Source: JAQVEM01 sp964601205 (GTDB lineage Bacteria > Actinomycetota > Humimicrobiia > Humimicrobiales > Humimicrobiaceae). From it: a stretch of 64,000 bases of DNA. Every line of letters starts with the position of its first letter. Position 1 is the stretch's first letter. Shown here in pieces: positions 35,111-44,472 of the stretch. The translations under genes and the position numbers were made by a program. The stretch covers positions 12,501-76,500 of the forward strand of contig CAZRML010000010.1 in the NCBI GenBank assembly GCA_964601205.1, in the 5' to 3' direction. The notes beneath the pieces are model-generated. The model saw nothing but the letters and a program-made list of their open reading frames with translations, was not told where the DNA came from and did not search any database.

Positions 35111-36511
35111 TCAATGTTTTAATATTTCATCAGTAACCCTGGTTATATCTCCTGCTCCCATCATCAGAACCATATCATCTTTTCTCATATTCAGCTCCAG
35201 GTATTCTGTTACATCCCTTAGCTTTGGAATATATATTATCTTCCTATTAAACCCGTTATCCACCAGACTATCCACCAGAACTTTACCCGTAATGCCAGGG
35301 ATGGGCTGCTCACCCGAGCCATATACATCAGTAATAATTAAAATATCACCTTTATCAAAACAGCCATTAAACTTATCTTTTAAATTAGCCAGCCTTGAAT
35401 ATCTATGCGGCTGAAAAACTATAATTACTCTTTTGCCCCCCTCTTCTGCAGCTGCCTCAAGAGTTGCCTTTACTTCAGTAGGATGATGCGCATAATCATC
35501 AAAGAGAACCGCCCCATTCTTTTCACCTCTTTTTTCAAACCTCCTCTTTACCCCGGTAAAAAATTTTAATATTTCAGCAGCTTTTCTCATGTCCATATTC
35601 AATACCCTGCACACGGCAAAAGCTGCCAGGCTATTCTTAATATTATGAATGCCGGGTATATTTAAATGAATCTTTAACTTCTCTGTATTTTTCCCCCTGC
35701 CAGAAACAAGTGTGTAGTAAGAAGTAAAATTAGAAAATTTTATTTTTTCAGCATAAATATTGTTCCAGGGGTCAATTCCATAGTATATAATCTTTCTATT
35801 ATCTGATTCAAAGATGTTACTAAAACCCCTGAGATTTTTTTCATCGCCATTTAAAATTAAGAAACCGTTTGATTTCGTATTAAGGATAAATTTTTTGAAA
35901 CTCTCTCTTATCTCTTCTATATCCTTATAGAAATCAAAATGGTCACCTTCAATATTAGTAACTATACTTATGAATGGACTATATTTAAGAAAAGAACCAT
36001 CACTCTCACATGCTTCAGCAATAACATAATTACCGTTTCCGTATCTTGCATTTGAGCCAAGTTCATTCAACTCACCACCGACCATTATAATCGGGTCCAG
36101 ACCCATACCCCGCAGGAGCAGGGCGACCATGGAGGTTGTTGTGGTCTTTCCATGAGTTCCGGATATAGCTATACCCTCTCTGGAGTTCAATACCCATGCT
36201 AATACATCCGAACGTGCCAGCATAGGGATCCCTCCCCTCCTGGCGGCTATCATTTCTACATTAGTATCAGGTATTGCATTAGAGTAAACAATCACATCAG
36301 CGCCCCGGATATTGCCTCCGCTATGCCCTGTAAATATTTCTATATTTTTACTTCTTAAAACATTTGTATAACGTGATTCTTTTATATCGGAGCCGGACAC
36401 TTCAAAACCCATGCCTTTAAGGACCTGGGCTATTGCACTCATACCCGCCCCACCTATACCAACCAGGAAAATTTTTTTGCTCTTTTTTAAAATATTATCG
36501 TAAATGGCCAA
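35111..36511 (-). CDS. murC: UDP-N-acetylmuramate-L-alanine ligase
   Basis: Adds L-Ala to UDP-MurNAc. TTG start at 36511 with GGAGGTTTGAG before it. KIFLVGIGGAGMSAIAQVLKGMGFEVSGSD at about 13-42, AISGTHGKTTTTSMVALLL (P-loop) at about 115-133, ACESDGSFLKYSPFISIVTNIEGDHFDFY, DDYAHHPTEVKATLEAA and FQPHRYSRL are typical of MurC. 466 residues. It starts 2 bases after murG ends. Confidence 0.96.
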   Translation of the reverse strand: MAIYDNILKKSKKIFLVGIGGAGMSAIAQVLKGMGFEVSGSDIKESRYTNVLRSKNIEIFTGHSGGNIRGADVIVYSNAIPDTNVEMIAARRGGIPMLARSDVLAWVLNSREGIAISGTHGKTTTTSMVALLLRGMGLDPIIMVGGELNELGSNARYGNGNYVIAEACESDGSFLKYSPFISIVTNIEGDHFDFYKDIEEIRESFKKFILNTKSNGFLILNGDEKNLRGFSNIFESDNRKIIYYGIDPWNNIYAEKIKFSNFTSYYTLVSGRGKNTEKLKIHLNIPGIHNIKNSLAAFAVCRVLNMDMRKAAEILKFFTGVKRRFEKRGEKNGAVLFDDYAHHPTEVKATLEAAAEEGGKRVIIVFQPHRYSRLANLKDKFNGCFDKGDILIITDVYGSGEQPIPGITGKVLVDSLVDNGFNRKIIYIPKLRDVTEYLELNMRKDDMVLMMGAGDITRVTDEILKH

Positions 36512-36512
36512 C

Positions 36513-37643
36513 TCAAACCTCCATCAATTTAGAAGCAATGAGGCCGGCACTATTTTTTTTGATATCCCCGAGCTCCAATTTTTTCATCTCTTTATATTTA
36601 TGCCAGTTGTTCCCGGCCAGCTCCTTTATCACCTCAACTAATTTTCTCTCACTCAAAAATTTGTCTTCAATCATTACAGCCTTCCCCCTGGAGACTAAAA
36701 AATCTGCATTATAAAACTGATGATTATCTACTGCGCGGGGATAGGGTATAAGTATTGAAGGAATATTATATTCAATTATCTCGGATACTGTATTGGCTCC
36801 TGCTCTTGAAATTATTAAATCGGACATACTGTATACTTCATTCATTTCATTTATATATTCAAAAATCTTAAAAATCAGTTTGCCTTCAGACCTTATAATA
36901 TTGTTTTTACTTTCCACCAGCTGTCTGTAGAAGCGTTTACCGGAAATAAGTAAAATCTGAATTTTATCATTATCTTTAAAATAATTATATAAATTAATAA
37001 CCGCATTATTTATCTTCTCCGCGCCCAGACTACCCCCAAATGCAACTATGGTAAATCTTTTCTTTTTAAGACCCCATTTCTCAAATTCAAACCCGGTATT
37101 CCCTGATTTCTTTATCATTTTTCTTAGAGGATTGCCGGTAAATATTATCCTTTTCTTATCCATCTTAAAATATTTAGCTGTATCACTGAAACTTATAAAA
37201 ATATACCTGGCAAATTTTGAAAAAACCCTGTTCAACCTTCCCGGTATATAATTCTGTTCATGCAGAGTTATTTTAACACCTGTAAAAATACCTGCAGATA
37301 GAACAGGTGCACATATATAACCACCCATACCAATTATTATATCAGGTTTAAACTCCAGCACTATCTTTAATGACTGGAAAAAACCATAAAAAAAGAAAAA
37401 AGCAAACTTTATTATATTTAAAACTTTTTTAAATAAATTTACATTTAAAACAAGCCCGCATGATTTAATTATCCTGTAATTCAGGTTGACCTTTTCTAAA
37501 AGAGTTCTGTCCAGACCTCTTTCACCGCCAATAAAAAGAATATCAACTGAATAGTGGTTATCTTTAATAAATTCTATTACAGCCAGAGCAGGATATATAT
37601 GACCTCCAGTTCCTCCGGCACATACCAGTATCTTTTTTTTCAT
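36513..37643 (-). CDS. murG: UDP-GlcNAc:lipid I GlcNAc transferase MurG
   Basis: Peripheral membrane GT28 enzyme that turns lipid I into lipid II. KILVCAGGTGGHIYPALAVIEFI at about 4-26, FIGGERGLDRTLLEK, IIGMGGYICAPVLSAGIFTGVKITLHEQNYIPGRLNRVFSKFA, VAFGGSLGAEKINNAVI and ISRAGANTVSEIIEYNIPSILIPYPRAVDNHQFYNADFLVSRG are the family landmarks. 376 residues. Confidence 0.96.
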   Translation of the reverse strand: MKKKILVCAGGTGGHIYPALAVIEFIKDNHYSVDILFIGGERGLDRTLLEKVNLNYRIIKSCGLVLNVNLFKKVLNIIKFAFFFFYGFFQSLKIVLEFKPDIIIGMGGYICAPVLSAGIFTGVKITLHEQNYIPGRLNRVFSKFARYIFISFSDTAKYFKMDKKRIIFTGNPLRKMIKKSGNTGFEFEKWGLKKKRFTIVAFGGSLGAEKINNAVINLYNYFKDNDKIQILLISGKRFYRQLVESKNNIIRSEGKLIFKIFEYINEMNEVYSMSDLIISRAGANTVSEIIEYNIPSILIPYPRAVDNHQFYNADFLVSRGKAVMIEDKFLSERKLVEVIKELAGNNWHKYKEMKKLELGDIKKNSAGLIASKLMEV

Positions 37644-37681
37644 TTATTATATCCGATACTATAACTCATAATTACTTTAAA

Positions 37682-38848
37682 TTACTTTAATTGTCCCCTG
37701 TCATTATTAATTGCCCCGGACAGAGTATTACGCCTGGATATATTTAATAATATTCCTACTGCTATCATATTAACAAAAAGGGATGACCCCCCGGAGCTTA
37801 TAAAGGGCAGAGTCAGACCTGTAACAGGCGACAGGCCGACAACAACAAAAATATTAATAATTGCCGGTATTATTATAATACTTATTAGGCCTGCAGCCAT
37901 AACCCTGCTGAAATAATCCCTGGCTTTTATGCAGACCCTTACACCAAAATACATAAGTAAAATAAACAAAACTACTACAATGAGAGTACCCACCAGCCCC
38001 AATTCTTCCCCAATAATGGCAAATATAAAATCGGTATGTGCTTCGGGAAGATAAGAATATTTTTGTATACTGTTGCCCAGGCCCACTCCTGTCAGATTTC
38101 CTGAACCCAGCGCAACCAGTGCCTGATATGATTGAAAATTAGCTCCCTCACTTTGTGACGTTCTGTTAATAAAAGCAAAAAGTCTTTCTCTCCTATATTC
38201 CTCCATAAATAAATAACTGACTGTCACTATCAGTCCCATAAGCCCCAGGCCAAATAAATGTTTTATCCTTACTTCTCCCATAAACATTACTACAAATGCA
38301 ACCAGCCATATGATTATTACTGCCCCAAGGTCGGGCTCAAAGAATATCAATATAGTAATTACAAATAATACAAAAAAAGACGGAAAAATTAAATTTTTAA
38401 ACAGTCTGCCGTATCTATATTTACGTTCAAGATTATCACAGAAAAAAATAACAATGGCTATCTTTACAAATTCTGAGGGCTGTATGTTGAAAAACCATAA
38501 ATCAAGCCATCTTCTGGAACCACCTACCTCAACCCCAAAACCCGGAATAACAACCAGAGCAAGTAAACCTATTAATATTAAGATTATAAAGTTAGAAAAC
38601 TTTCTGTAAATATTATAATTTATCTTTGAAGCCAGGATAAAAAAACCAAAAGATATGACCCACCATATCACCTGTCTCCTGATAAACCAGTATGGGTCCC
38701 CAAAATATCTTTCCCCAACTGACATAGAGGCGCTTGACACCATTACCAGACCAATTATTGACAGCATTAAAGTCAGTATGAATAAAAAATAATATTCTAT
38801 CTCAACTTTTAAGAAATTATATCTTTTAATATTGCCTTCTTCTTCCAT
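37682..38848 (-). CDS. ftsW: FtsW, septal SEDS peptidoglycan polymerase
   Basis: SEDS glycosyltransferase that polymerises lipid II at the septum with FtsI. About ten membrane spans in 388 residues. Signatures: MVSSASMSVGERYFGDPYWFIRRQ at about 36-59, GSRRWLDLWFFNIQPSEFVKIAIVIF, FEPDLGAVIIIWLVA, QSYQALVALGSGNLTGVGLGNSIQKYSYLPEAHTDFIFAIIGEELG and GLTLPFISSGGSSLFVNMIAVGILLNISRR. Position between murD and murG favours FtsW over RodA. Confidence 0.95.
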   Translation of the reverse strand: MEEEGNIKRYNFLKVEIEYYFLFILTLMLSIIGLVMVSSASMSVGERYFGDPYWFIRRQVIWWVISFGFFILASKINYNIYRKFSNFIILILIGLLALVVIPGFGVEVGGSRRWLDLWFFNIQPSEFVKIAIVIFFCDNLERKYRYGRLFKNLIFPSFFVLFVITILIFFEPDLGAVIIIWLVAFVVMFMGEVRIKHLFGLGLMGLIVTVSYLFMEEYRRERLFAFINRTSQSEGANFQSYQALVALGSGNLTGVGLGNSIQKYSYLPEAHTDFIFAIIGEELGLVGTLIVVVLFILLMYFGVRVCIKARDYFSRVMAAGLISIIIIPAIINIFVVVGLSPVTGLTLPFISSGGSSLFVNMIAVGILLNISRRNTLSGAINNDRGQLK

Positions 38849-38921
38849 TTATTTTATTTGCCTCTTTTTATCACATTCTTATTTATGTGCTAATTTTCAT
38901 TTTCCCCGCTATTTTTACCTT

Positions 38922-40397
38922 TTATTTAGCTTTTTTACTATTTTTTGAAAATACCAGGTCTTTAAATTTATTACCTCTCTCTTTATAATCACTAAACATA
39001 TCCATACTGGCGCATGCGGGAGACAGCATTAATACTTCACCCTGCCCGGTTACTTTAAATCCTTTTTCAACTGCCTCTTTTAGAGTTTCACATTTAAATA
39101 TCTTATAATCATAGCCATATTTTATTATCTGCCCATAAATTCTGTCAGCAGATTCTCCTATTAAAATAAGATTTTTAACTTTTTTATTTATAGCATTAAT
39201 CAGCCCGGAAAAATCCATATTTTTATCCCTGCCGCCCAGCATCAAAGTAACTTCCCTGCCAAAGTCATTAAGAGCTGCTATAGTAGCGTCCGGATTGGTT
39301 GACTTTGAATCATTAAAGCATCTTATCCCACTTACACAACCCAGATATTCAAGTCTATGGCTCAAAGGCTTAAAATTTATTACCGCTTTCTCAATATACT
39401 TTTTATTTACTCCCATCAGTAAAGCAACAGCAGCTGAAGCCATGATATTGGAAATATTATGCTCACCCTTAAAAAGAGCATTTTCTACATTTATTTTGCC
39501 TTTTTCCCCGTAAATGTTGTAAAAGATATGACTGTCACTATAAAAAATACCTGTTCCTTTTTCCGGATGCAGGCTATATCCTATGAATTCCGGTATATCT
39601 TTCCTCCCGCTGGATATAAGATTAATTTTACTGTTTATAAAACGGTCATCCATATTAATAACTGCCCTGTCATTTCTATCCTGATTTACCAGCAGTCTTA
39701 ATTTCAAATTAACATAGTTTTTAAAGGTTTTGTGCCTGTCAATATGGTCACTCGTTATGTTCAAAATTACGCTTATAAAAGGCTTGAATTCAAATGTTCT
39801 TTCCAGCTGGAAACTGCTTACTTCTATTATCCTGACCGGGCTTTCAACTTCTTTTTTTAAGGCTTCACCACCTGGATTCAATCCTTTATTATTAAAACTT
39901 ATGGTATCAATTAACGGCAATCCTACATTCCCGCAGACCACACAGTTTTTACCCGAGGCACTTAAAATCTCCCCGATTAATGTAACCACTGTTGTCTTAC
40001 CATTGGTTCCGGTTACCGCGATAGTACTTTTTTTCTCTTCATCGTCCAGCAATCTCCATGCCAGCTCCAGCTCGCTCCAGACAGGAATTTTATTTTTTTC
40101 AGCAAGTTGAACCAGCGGTATATCCCCGGGAACTCCGGGACTCATTACCACCAGATTAATTTTTTCTAAAATTTTCTTTTCCGCAAAACCGCCGCTGCCC
40201 AGAATTATTTTCAGTTTACTCCGGTTCCCGGGCTCAATGTTCTCTAACGCACCTTTTAAATCAAGGCCGGTATTATTATCCAGTGCAATTATGGACGAGC
40301 TCAGACCAAGTATTTTTTTTATTACCGATATCCCTGTCTTCCCGAGGCCAATTACTATAAAATTCTTATTTTTTATTAAATCAATACTTCTTCCCAT
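38922..40397 (-). CDS. murD: UDP-N-acetylmuramoylalanine-D-glutamate ligase
   Basis: Adds D-Glu to UDP-MurNAc-L-Ala. VIGLGKTGISVIKKIL at about 15-30, VMSPGVPGDIPLV, IAVTGTNGKTTVVTLIGEIL (P-loop), VEVSSFQLERTFEFKPFISVILNITSDHIDRHKTFKNYV, NDSKSTNPDATIAALNDF and MLGGRDKNMDFSGLI. 491 residues, slightly longer than the usual 450 because of Lys- and Glu-rich inserts. It begins 4 bases after mraY ends. Confidence 0.95.
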   Translation of the reverse strand: MGRSIDLIKNKNFIVIGLGKTGISVIKKILGLSSSIIALDNNTGLDLKGALENIEPGNRSKLKIILGSGGFAEKKILEKINLVVMSPGVPGDIPLVQLAEKNKIPVWSELELAWRLLDDEEKKSTIAVTGTNGKTTVVTLIGEILSASGKNCVVCGNVGLPLIDTISFNNKGLNPGGEALKKEVESPVRIIEVSSFQLERTFEFKPFISVILNITSDHIDRHKTFKNYVNLKLRLLVNQDRNDRAVINMDDRFINSKINLISSGRKDIPEFIGYSLHPEKGTGIFYSDSHIFYNIYGEKGKINVENALFKGEHNISNIMASAAVALLMGVNKKYIEKAVINFKPLSHRLEYLGCVSGIRCFNDSKSTNPDATIAALNDFGREVTLMLGGRDKNMDFSGLINAINKKVKNLILIGESADRIYGQIIKYGYDYKIFKCETLKEAVEKGFKVTGQGEVLMLSPACASMDMFSDYKERGNKFKDLVFSKNSKKAK

Positions 40398-40401
40398 ATT
40401 C

Positions 40402-41415
40402 TTAATCTATAAATTTTAAATAATAAATAAAAAATCCCACCCCTGCAAAAAGCATACATACTATCCAGAATCTTATAATAATTTTTATTTCGGGCCAACC
40501 GAGAAGTTCAAAATGATGATGGATGGGAGCCATTTTAAATACCCTTCTTTTAAAAGTTTTGAACCATAGAACCTGAATTATTACCGATAATGCTTCAATT
40601 ACAAAAAGCCCACCTATTATAATTAATAAAATTTCCTGCTTTAAAACTATGGCCACTGCTGCTATCAGCCCTCCCAGTCCAAAAGACCCGGTATCCCCCA
40701 TAAAAATCTCAGCCGGGGCTGTATTCCACCATAAAAATCCTATACAGGCGGCAAGTACTCCTCCACTTACCACTGCAACATCAACCGTATAAGAAATATC
40801 AAGCACAGACCATTCCAGAAATGCTATGAAACTGAACACGGCAAGAACAATTGATGCTGTCCCCGCGGCAAGACCGTCAAGACCATCGGTCAGATTAACC
40901 GCATTGGTGGTGCTTATTATTACGAGCACTACAACTGCATAATACCAGCTGCCCATCTCTACTTTTATAGCTGTAAAAGGTATGGTTATATATGTGGCAG
41001 TATTAAGTAAATACTTGGAAAATAATATAAAATATAAGCATACAATAGCAAGAAGAAACATCTTGACCCACCACCTGAGGCCCAGAGACCTCTGCATTTT
41101 AAGTGCCATATAATCATCAATAAATCCTATAAAACTGCACAGAAGAAATATAGAAATTACGAATATACCCTCTATGCTGTAGACATTATGCCTGTAATAC
41201 TTAATCAGGCTTACCACTGAAAAGGCAGCCATTGAAGACACAACAAATATTAAACCTCCCATAGTAGGGGTACCTGATTTTACGGAATGAGTCCTCGGTC
41301 CATCTATTCGGATTCTTTCTCCAATTTGTTTATTTTTCTGAAACTTTATAAACAGTGGCGTCAACAGAAGCGATGTCAGGCCTCCGATTATAATTGATAA
41401 AAATATCCAGGTCAT
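40402..41415 (-). CDS. mraY: phospho-MurNAc-pentapeptide transferase MraY
   Basis: Makes lipid I from UDP-MurNAc-pentapeptide and undecaprenyl phosphate. About ten membrane spans. TPTMGGLIFVVS at about 50-61, FIGFIDDYMALKMQRSLGLRWWVKMF (catalytic DD), TTNAVNLTDGLDGLAAGTASI and NTAPAEIFMGDTGSFGLGGLIAAVAI with KMAPIHHHFELLGWPEIKIIIRFW are diagnostic. AGGA lies 8 bases before the ATG. 337 residues. Confidence 0.97.
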   Translation of the reverse strand: MTWIFLSIIIGGLTSLLLTPLFIKFQKNKQIGERIRIDGPRTHSVKSGTPTMGGLIFVVSSMAAFSVVSLIKYYRHNVYSIEGIFVISIFLLCSFIGFIDDYMALKMQRSLGLRWWVKMFLLAIVCLYFILFSKYLLNTATYITIPFTAIKVEMGSWYYAVVVLVIISTTNAVNLTDGLDGLAAGTASIVLAVFSFIAFLEWSVLDISYTVDVAVVSGGVLAACIGFLWWNTAPAEIFMGDTGSFGLGGLIAAVAIVLKQEILLIIIGGLFVIEALSVIIQVLWFKTFKRRVFKMAPIHHHFELLGWPEIKIIIRFWIVCMLFAGVGFFIYYLKFID

Positions 41416-41429
41416 GTGTTAATTCCTAT

Positions 41430-42854
41430 CTATAATAAATTGATAATATCCTCCATTTTTACTGCCCTTGAACCTTTCACAAGCACCAGGTCCCCGGCTT
41501 CAACTAAATTACTTATTTCTTTTCTCAATTCACTTTTGTCGTTAAAATAATAAGACTTATTTTTATAAAAATTATCAGTGCTCCTGTAACCATGGTAAAT
41601 ATTTTCAGCAAAGCTGCCAACAGCTACCAGCACATCCACACCTTTTCTGGATAAATACCTGCCAATTTCTTCATGGAGAGCTGACGAGTTTTCCCCAAGT
41701 TCCAGCATATCTCCCAGTACCGCCACGCTTCTCATACCTCTCTTTTCTGAAATTAAAACCAGCGTATCAACAGCTTTTTTTACAGAAACAGGGTTCGCAT
41801 TATAACAATCATCTATAATTATCTTATCTTTCTTTTCTATAATATCCATTCTTGACTTTTCAATAACCGCCTCTTCTATCCCGCTTTTAACGTCTTTCGC
41901 ACTCACATTTAAATGTAAGGCCACCGCTGCAGCACAGCATGCATTATAAATATTATGATAGCCGGGAACATTTAACTTTATAGTTGTAACCTTTTTTTTA
42001 TCTTTAAACAAATCAAATTTAAATCTACCCATATTATCCATCTCTTTTTCCATAAAGTTAAAGGGTATGTCTCTGTCTTTCCCGAATTTCATAACCCTGC
42101 AGTTAACTTTTTCTTCTATAAATCCAGTATGTCTGTCATCATTATTTAAAAATAAAATTCCCTTATTTTTAAAAAGAATTTCCGCTATCTCCGCTTTCGT
42201 AAGTGCTATTTCCTTTAAATCTTTAAAAAAAATTGTATGGGATTGACCAACTGCGGTAATTGCACCCAGATTCAAATTACACATATCTGCCAGTATTTTT
42301 ATCTGCCCCTTTCCTCTCATCCCCAGCTCGGCTACAAAAAATTCTGTATCCCTTTTAATTTCAAGAATTGATTTTGATACCCCAATTTCTGTATTATAGT
42401 TTTTTGGGGTAAATTCAACTTTATTTCCTCTGCTCAATATACTTACCAGGAAATTTCTGGTGGTGGTCTTCCCGACACTACCGGTAATTCCTATAACAAA
42501 GGGTTTAAACTTTCTTATATAGCTATAGGCTATTTTTTTTAAGAAATTTAAATTATCCCCTGATTCAAGAATTGTAATTTCACCTAAAGCACTATCTTTT
42601 ATCTTCTTTCTCCATAATTTTAGGTTCTTAACATATTCTGATTCAAACACAAACCCACCGGCTTTCCTCTCCAGGGCCATCCCTATAAAATCATGCCCGT
42701 TATAATTCTCTCCTTCAAGGGGGACAAAAAAATCTCCTTCATTCAGGGTCCTGGAATCAGTAGAAATATTGTGAATATAACTTTCCCCGTCCCCTGAAAT
42801 CAATTTAGAACCTGACCAGGATAATATATCTCTAATTTTTATTTTTTCTCTCAT
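41430..42854 (-). CDS. murF: UDP-MurNAc-tripeptide-D-alanyl-D-alanine ligase
   Basis: Adds D-Ala-D-Ala to the UDP-MurNAc tripeptide. I start at ATG 42854, whose ATGA overlaps the murE stop; the frame extends 6 codons upstream. ISTDSRTLNEGDFFVPLEGENYNGHDFIGMAL, VIGITGSVGKTTTRNFLVSIL (P-loop), AELGMRGKGQIKILADMCNLNLGAITAVGQSH, DDCYNANPVSVKKAVDTL and AVLGDMLELGENS identify MurF. Its serial fusion-like coupling to murE is typical. Confidence 0.95.
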   Translation of the reverse strand: MREKIKIRDILSWSGSKLISGDGESYIHNISTDSRTLNEGDFFVPLEGENYNGHDFIGMALERKAGGFVFESEYVKNLKLWRKKIKDSALGEITILESGDNLNFLKKIAYSYIRKFKPFVIGITGSVGKTTTRNFLVSILSRGNKVEFTPKNYNTEIGVSKSILEIKRDTEFFVAELGMRGKGQIKILADMCNLNLGAITAVGQSHTIFFKDLKEIALTKAEIAEILFKNKGILFLNNDDRHTGFIEEKVNCRVMKFGKDRDIPFNFMEKEMDNMGRFKFDLFKDKKKVTTIKLNVPGYHNIYNACCAAAVALHLNVSAKDVKSGIEEAVIEKSRMDIIEKKDKIIIDDCYNANPVSVKKAVDTLVLISEKRGMRSVAVLGDMLELGENSSALHEEIGRYLSRKGVDVLVAVGSFAENIYHGYRSTDNFYKNKSYYFNDKSELRKEISNLVEAGDLVLVKGSRAVKMEDIINLL

Positions 42855-44335
42855 TTTTTCTTTTCTGCCCACTCCTCAACCACTTTCCAATCACAAAAGA
42901 GCACCCTGTAATTTTTAAACTCCTGATAATCCTCATGTCCCTTACCTGCTATTATAACCAGGTCATTTTTCCCTGCCATACTGAGAGCTTTAAATATTGC
43001 TTCTTTCCTGTCAATTTCCTTAATATAATTCCCTGTATTCGTTCTTGATATCCCTTCCTCTATCATATCAATTATTGAAGCAGGCTCCTCAGACCTTGGA
43101 TTATCTGAAGTTATGATCGTATAATCAGCGTATCTGCCGGATATCTGGCCCATTATACTTCTTTTACCTTTATCCCTATCCCCGCCACAACCAAAAACAC
43201 AGATTATTCTCCCTCTGTCATGCAATATATCACGTGCGGTCTTAAGCACATTCTCAAGACCATCGGGTGTGTGCGCATAATCTATTATTACCGAAAATTT
43301 ACCATCCGAATATACCTTCTCAAACCTGCCCTTTACCCCGCGCATAGAACTTATACCTTCCGCTATATAGCCTTCATCTATACCCATATCCATGCACACT
43401 GCTACCGCTGCCATAATATTATATACATTAAAAAAACCACACAGTGGAGAATGAACATTAAACTTTACTCCATTAGAATTATTTATAGTCATCTTAATTC
43501 CTGAAATAGAATTTTCAACTTCAGTGGGCCAGATATCTGCTTTACCCGGCTCCAGAGAATAGGATATCGTTTCCAGGTCAGTTTCTCTAAAAATTACTTT
43601 TCCGTAACTATCGTCAATATTTATAACCGCTTTTTTACCACCGAATAAATCCCTGTTTTCTTTTAAAAATAATTTTTCCTTTGCGCTAAAATAACTTTTC
43701 ATGCTTTTATGATAATCCAGATGGTCCCGGGAAAGATTTGTAAATACTAAATATTCAAAATTGAGGTAATCAACCCTGTGTAAATCCACCGAATGGGAAG
43801 ATATCTCCATAGAGATGGCATTAACTTTCTTTTTACTACTCTTATTAAAAAAACTATTAAGGTCGCTTGATTCGGGTGTAGTCCGGGTAAATAAAACTTT
43901 ACCTCCATCCAGGAAAGATTCAACAGTAGTAATAAGTGAAGTCCTGATTCCCGCACTTCTTAAAATAGAATCTATAAGATAACAGGTAGTAGTCTTGCCG
44001 TTGGTCCCGGTAACCCCGATTAATTTAAAGGACCCGGTAGGGTCTTTATAAAAATTTTTGCATAACAGAGGCAATACTTCCCTGGTATTACTTACCACAA
44101 CTTGAGCCACAGATGAGGAAACACTCACTTTACGCTGAATTACCAGCCCGGCAGCTCCGGCAGAAATTGCCTCTTCTGCAAAATCGTGCCCGTCATTCCT
44201 GAAACCCTTAATAGCCACAAAAAGGCTGCCTCCTATTATATTTTTAGAATTTATAGAAATATCTTTAATCTTAATATCGGTATCCCCATAAATTTCTTTA
44301 TAATTTACTTTTTTGATTAAATCTTTTAATTTCAT
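42851..44335 (-). CDS. murE: UDP-MurNAc-tripeptide synthetase, meso-diaminopimelate type
   Basis: Adds the third stem residue. ISINSKNIIGGSLFVAIKGFRNDGHDF, LIGVTGTNGKTTTCYLIDSIL (P-loop at about 110-117), RTTPESSDLNSFF, MEISSHSVDLHRVDYLNFEYLVFTNLSRDHLDYH and IIDYAHTPDGLENVL fit MurE. SDNPRSEEP in the C-terminal domain is the signature of meso-diaminopimelate-adding enzymes (Lys-adding ones differ there), so the wall is probably DAP-type. 494 residues. Confidence 0.95.
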   Translation of the reverse strand: MKLKDLIKKVNYKEIYGDTDIKIKDISINSKNIIGGSLFVAIKGFRNDGHDFAEEAISAGAAGLVIQRKVSVSSSVAQVVVSNTREVLPLLCKNFYKDPTGSFKLIGVTGTNGKTTTCYLIDSILRSAGIRTSLITTVESFLDGGKVLFTRTTPESSDLNSFFNKSSKKKVNAISMEISSHSVDLHRVDYLNFEYLVFTNLSRDHLDYHKSMKSYFSAKEKLFLKENRDLFGGKKAVINIDDSYGKVIFRETDLETISYSLEPGKADIWPTEVENSISGIKMTINNSNGVKFNVHSPLCGFFNVYNIMAAVAVCMDMGIDEGYIAEGISSMRGVKGRFEKVYSDGKFSVIIDYAHTPDGLENVLKTARDILHDRGRIICVFGCGGDRDKGKRSIMGQISGRYADYTIITSDNPRSEEPASIIDMIEEGISRTNTGNYIKEIDRKEAIFKALSMAGKNDLVIIAGKGHEDYQEFKNYRVLFCDWKVVEEWAEKKK

Positions 44336-44472
44336 TTCTTAATTAAATTAAAACAAATATCAGAAAATATTAGAACAGACCCGTAATATATCTTACGTTT
44401 ATTTAATTTAACATAATACCCATGCATTTATAAATCATTATAAATTGTCTGCTGTATTATTTTCTCTTTTTT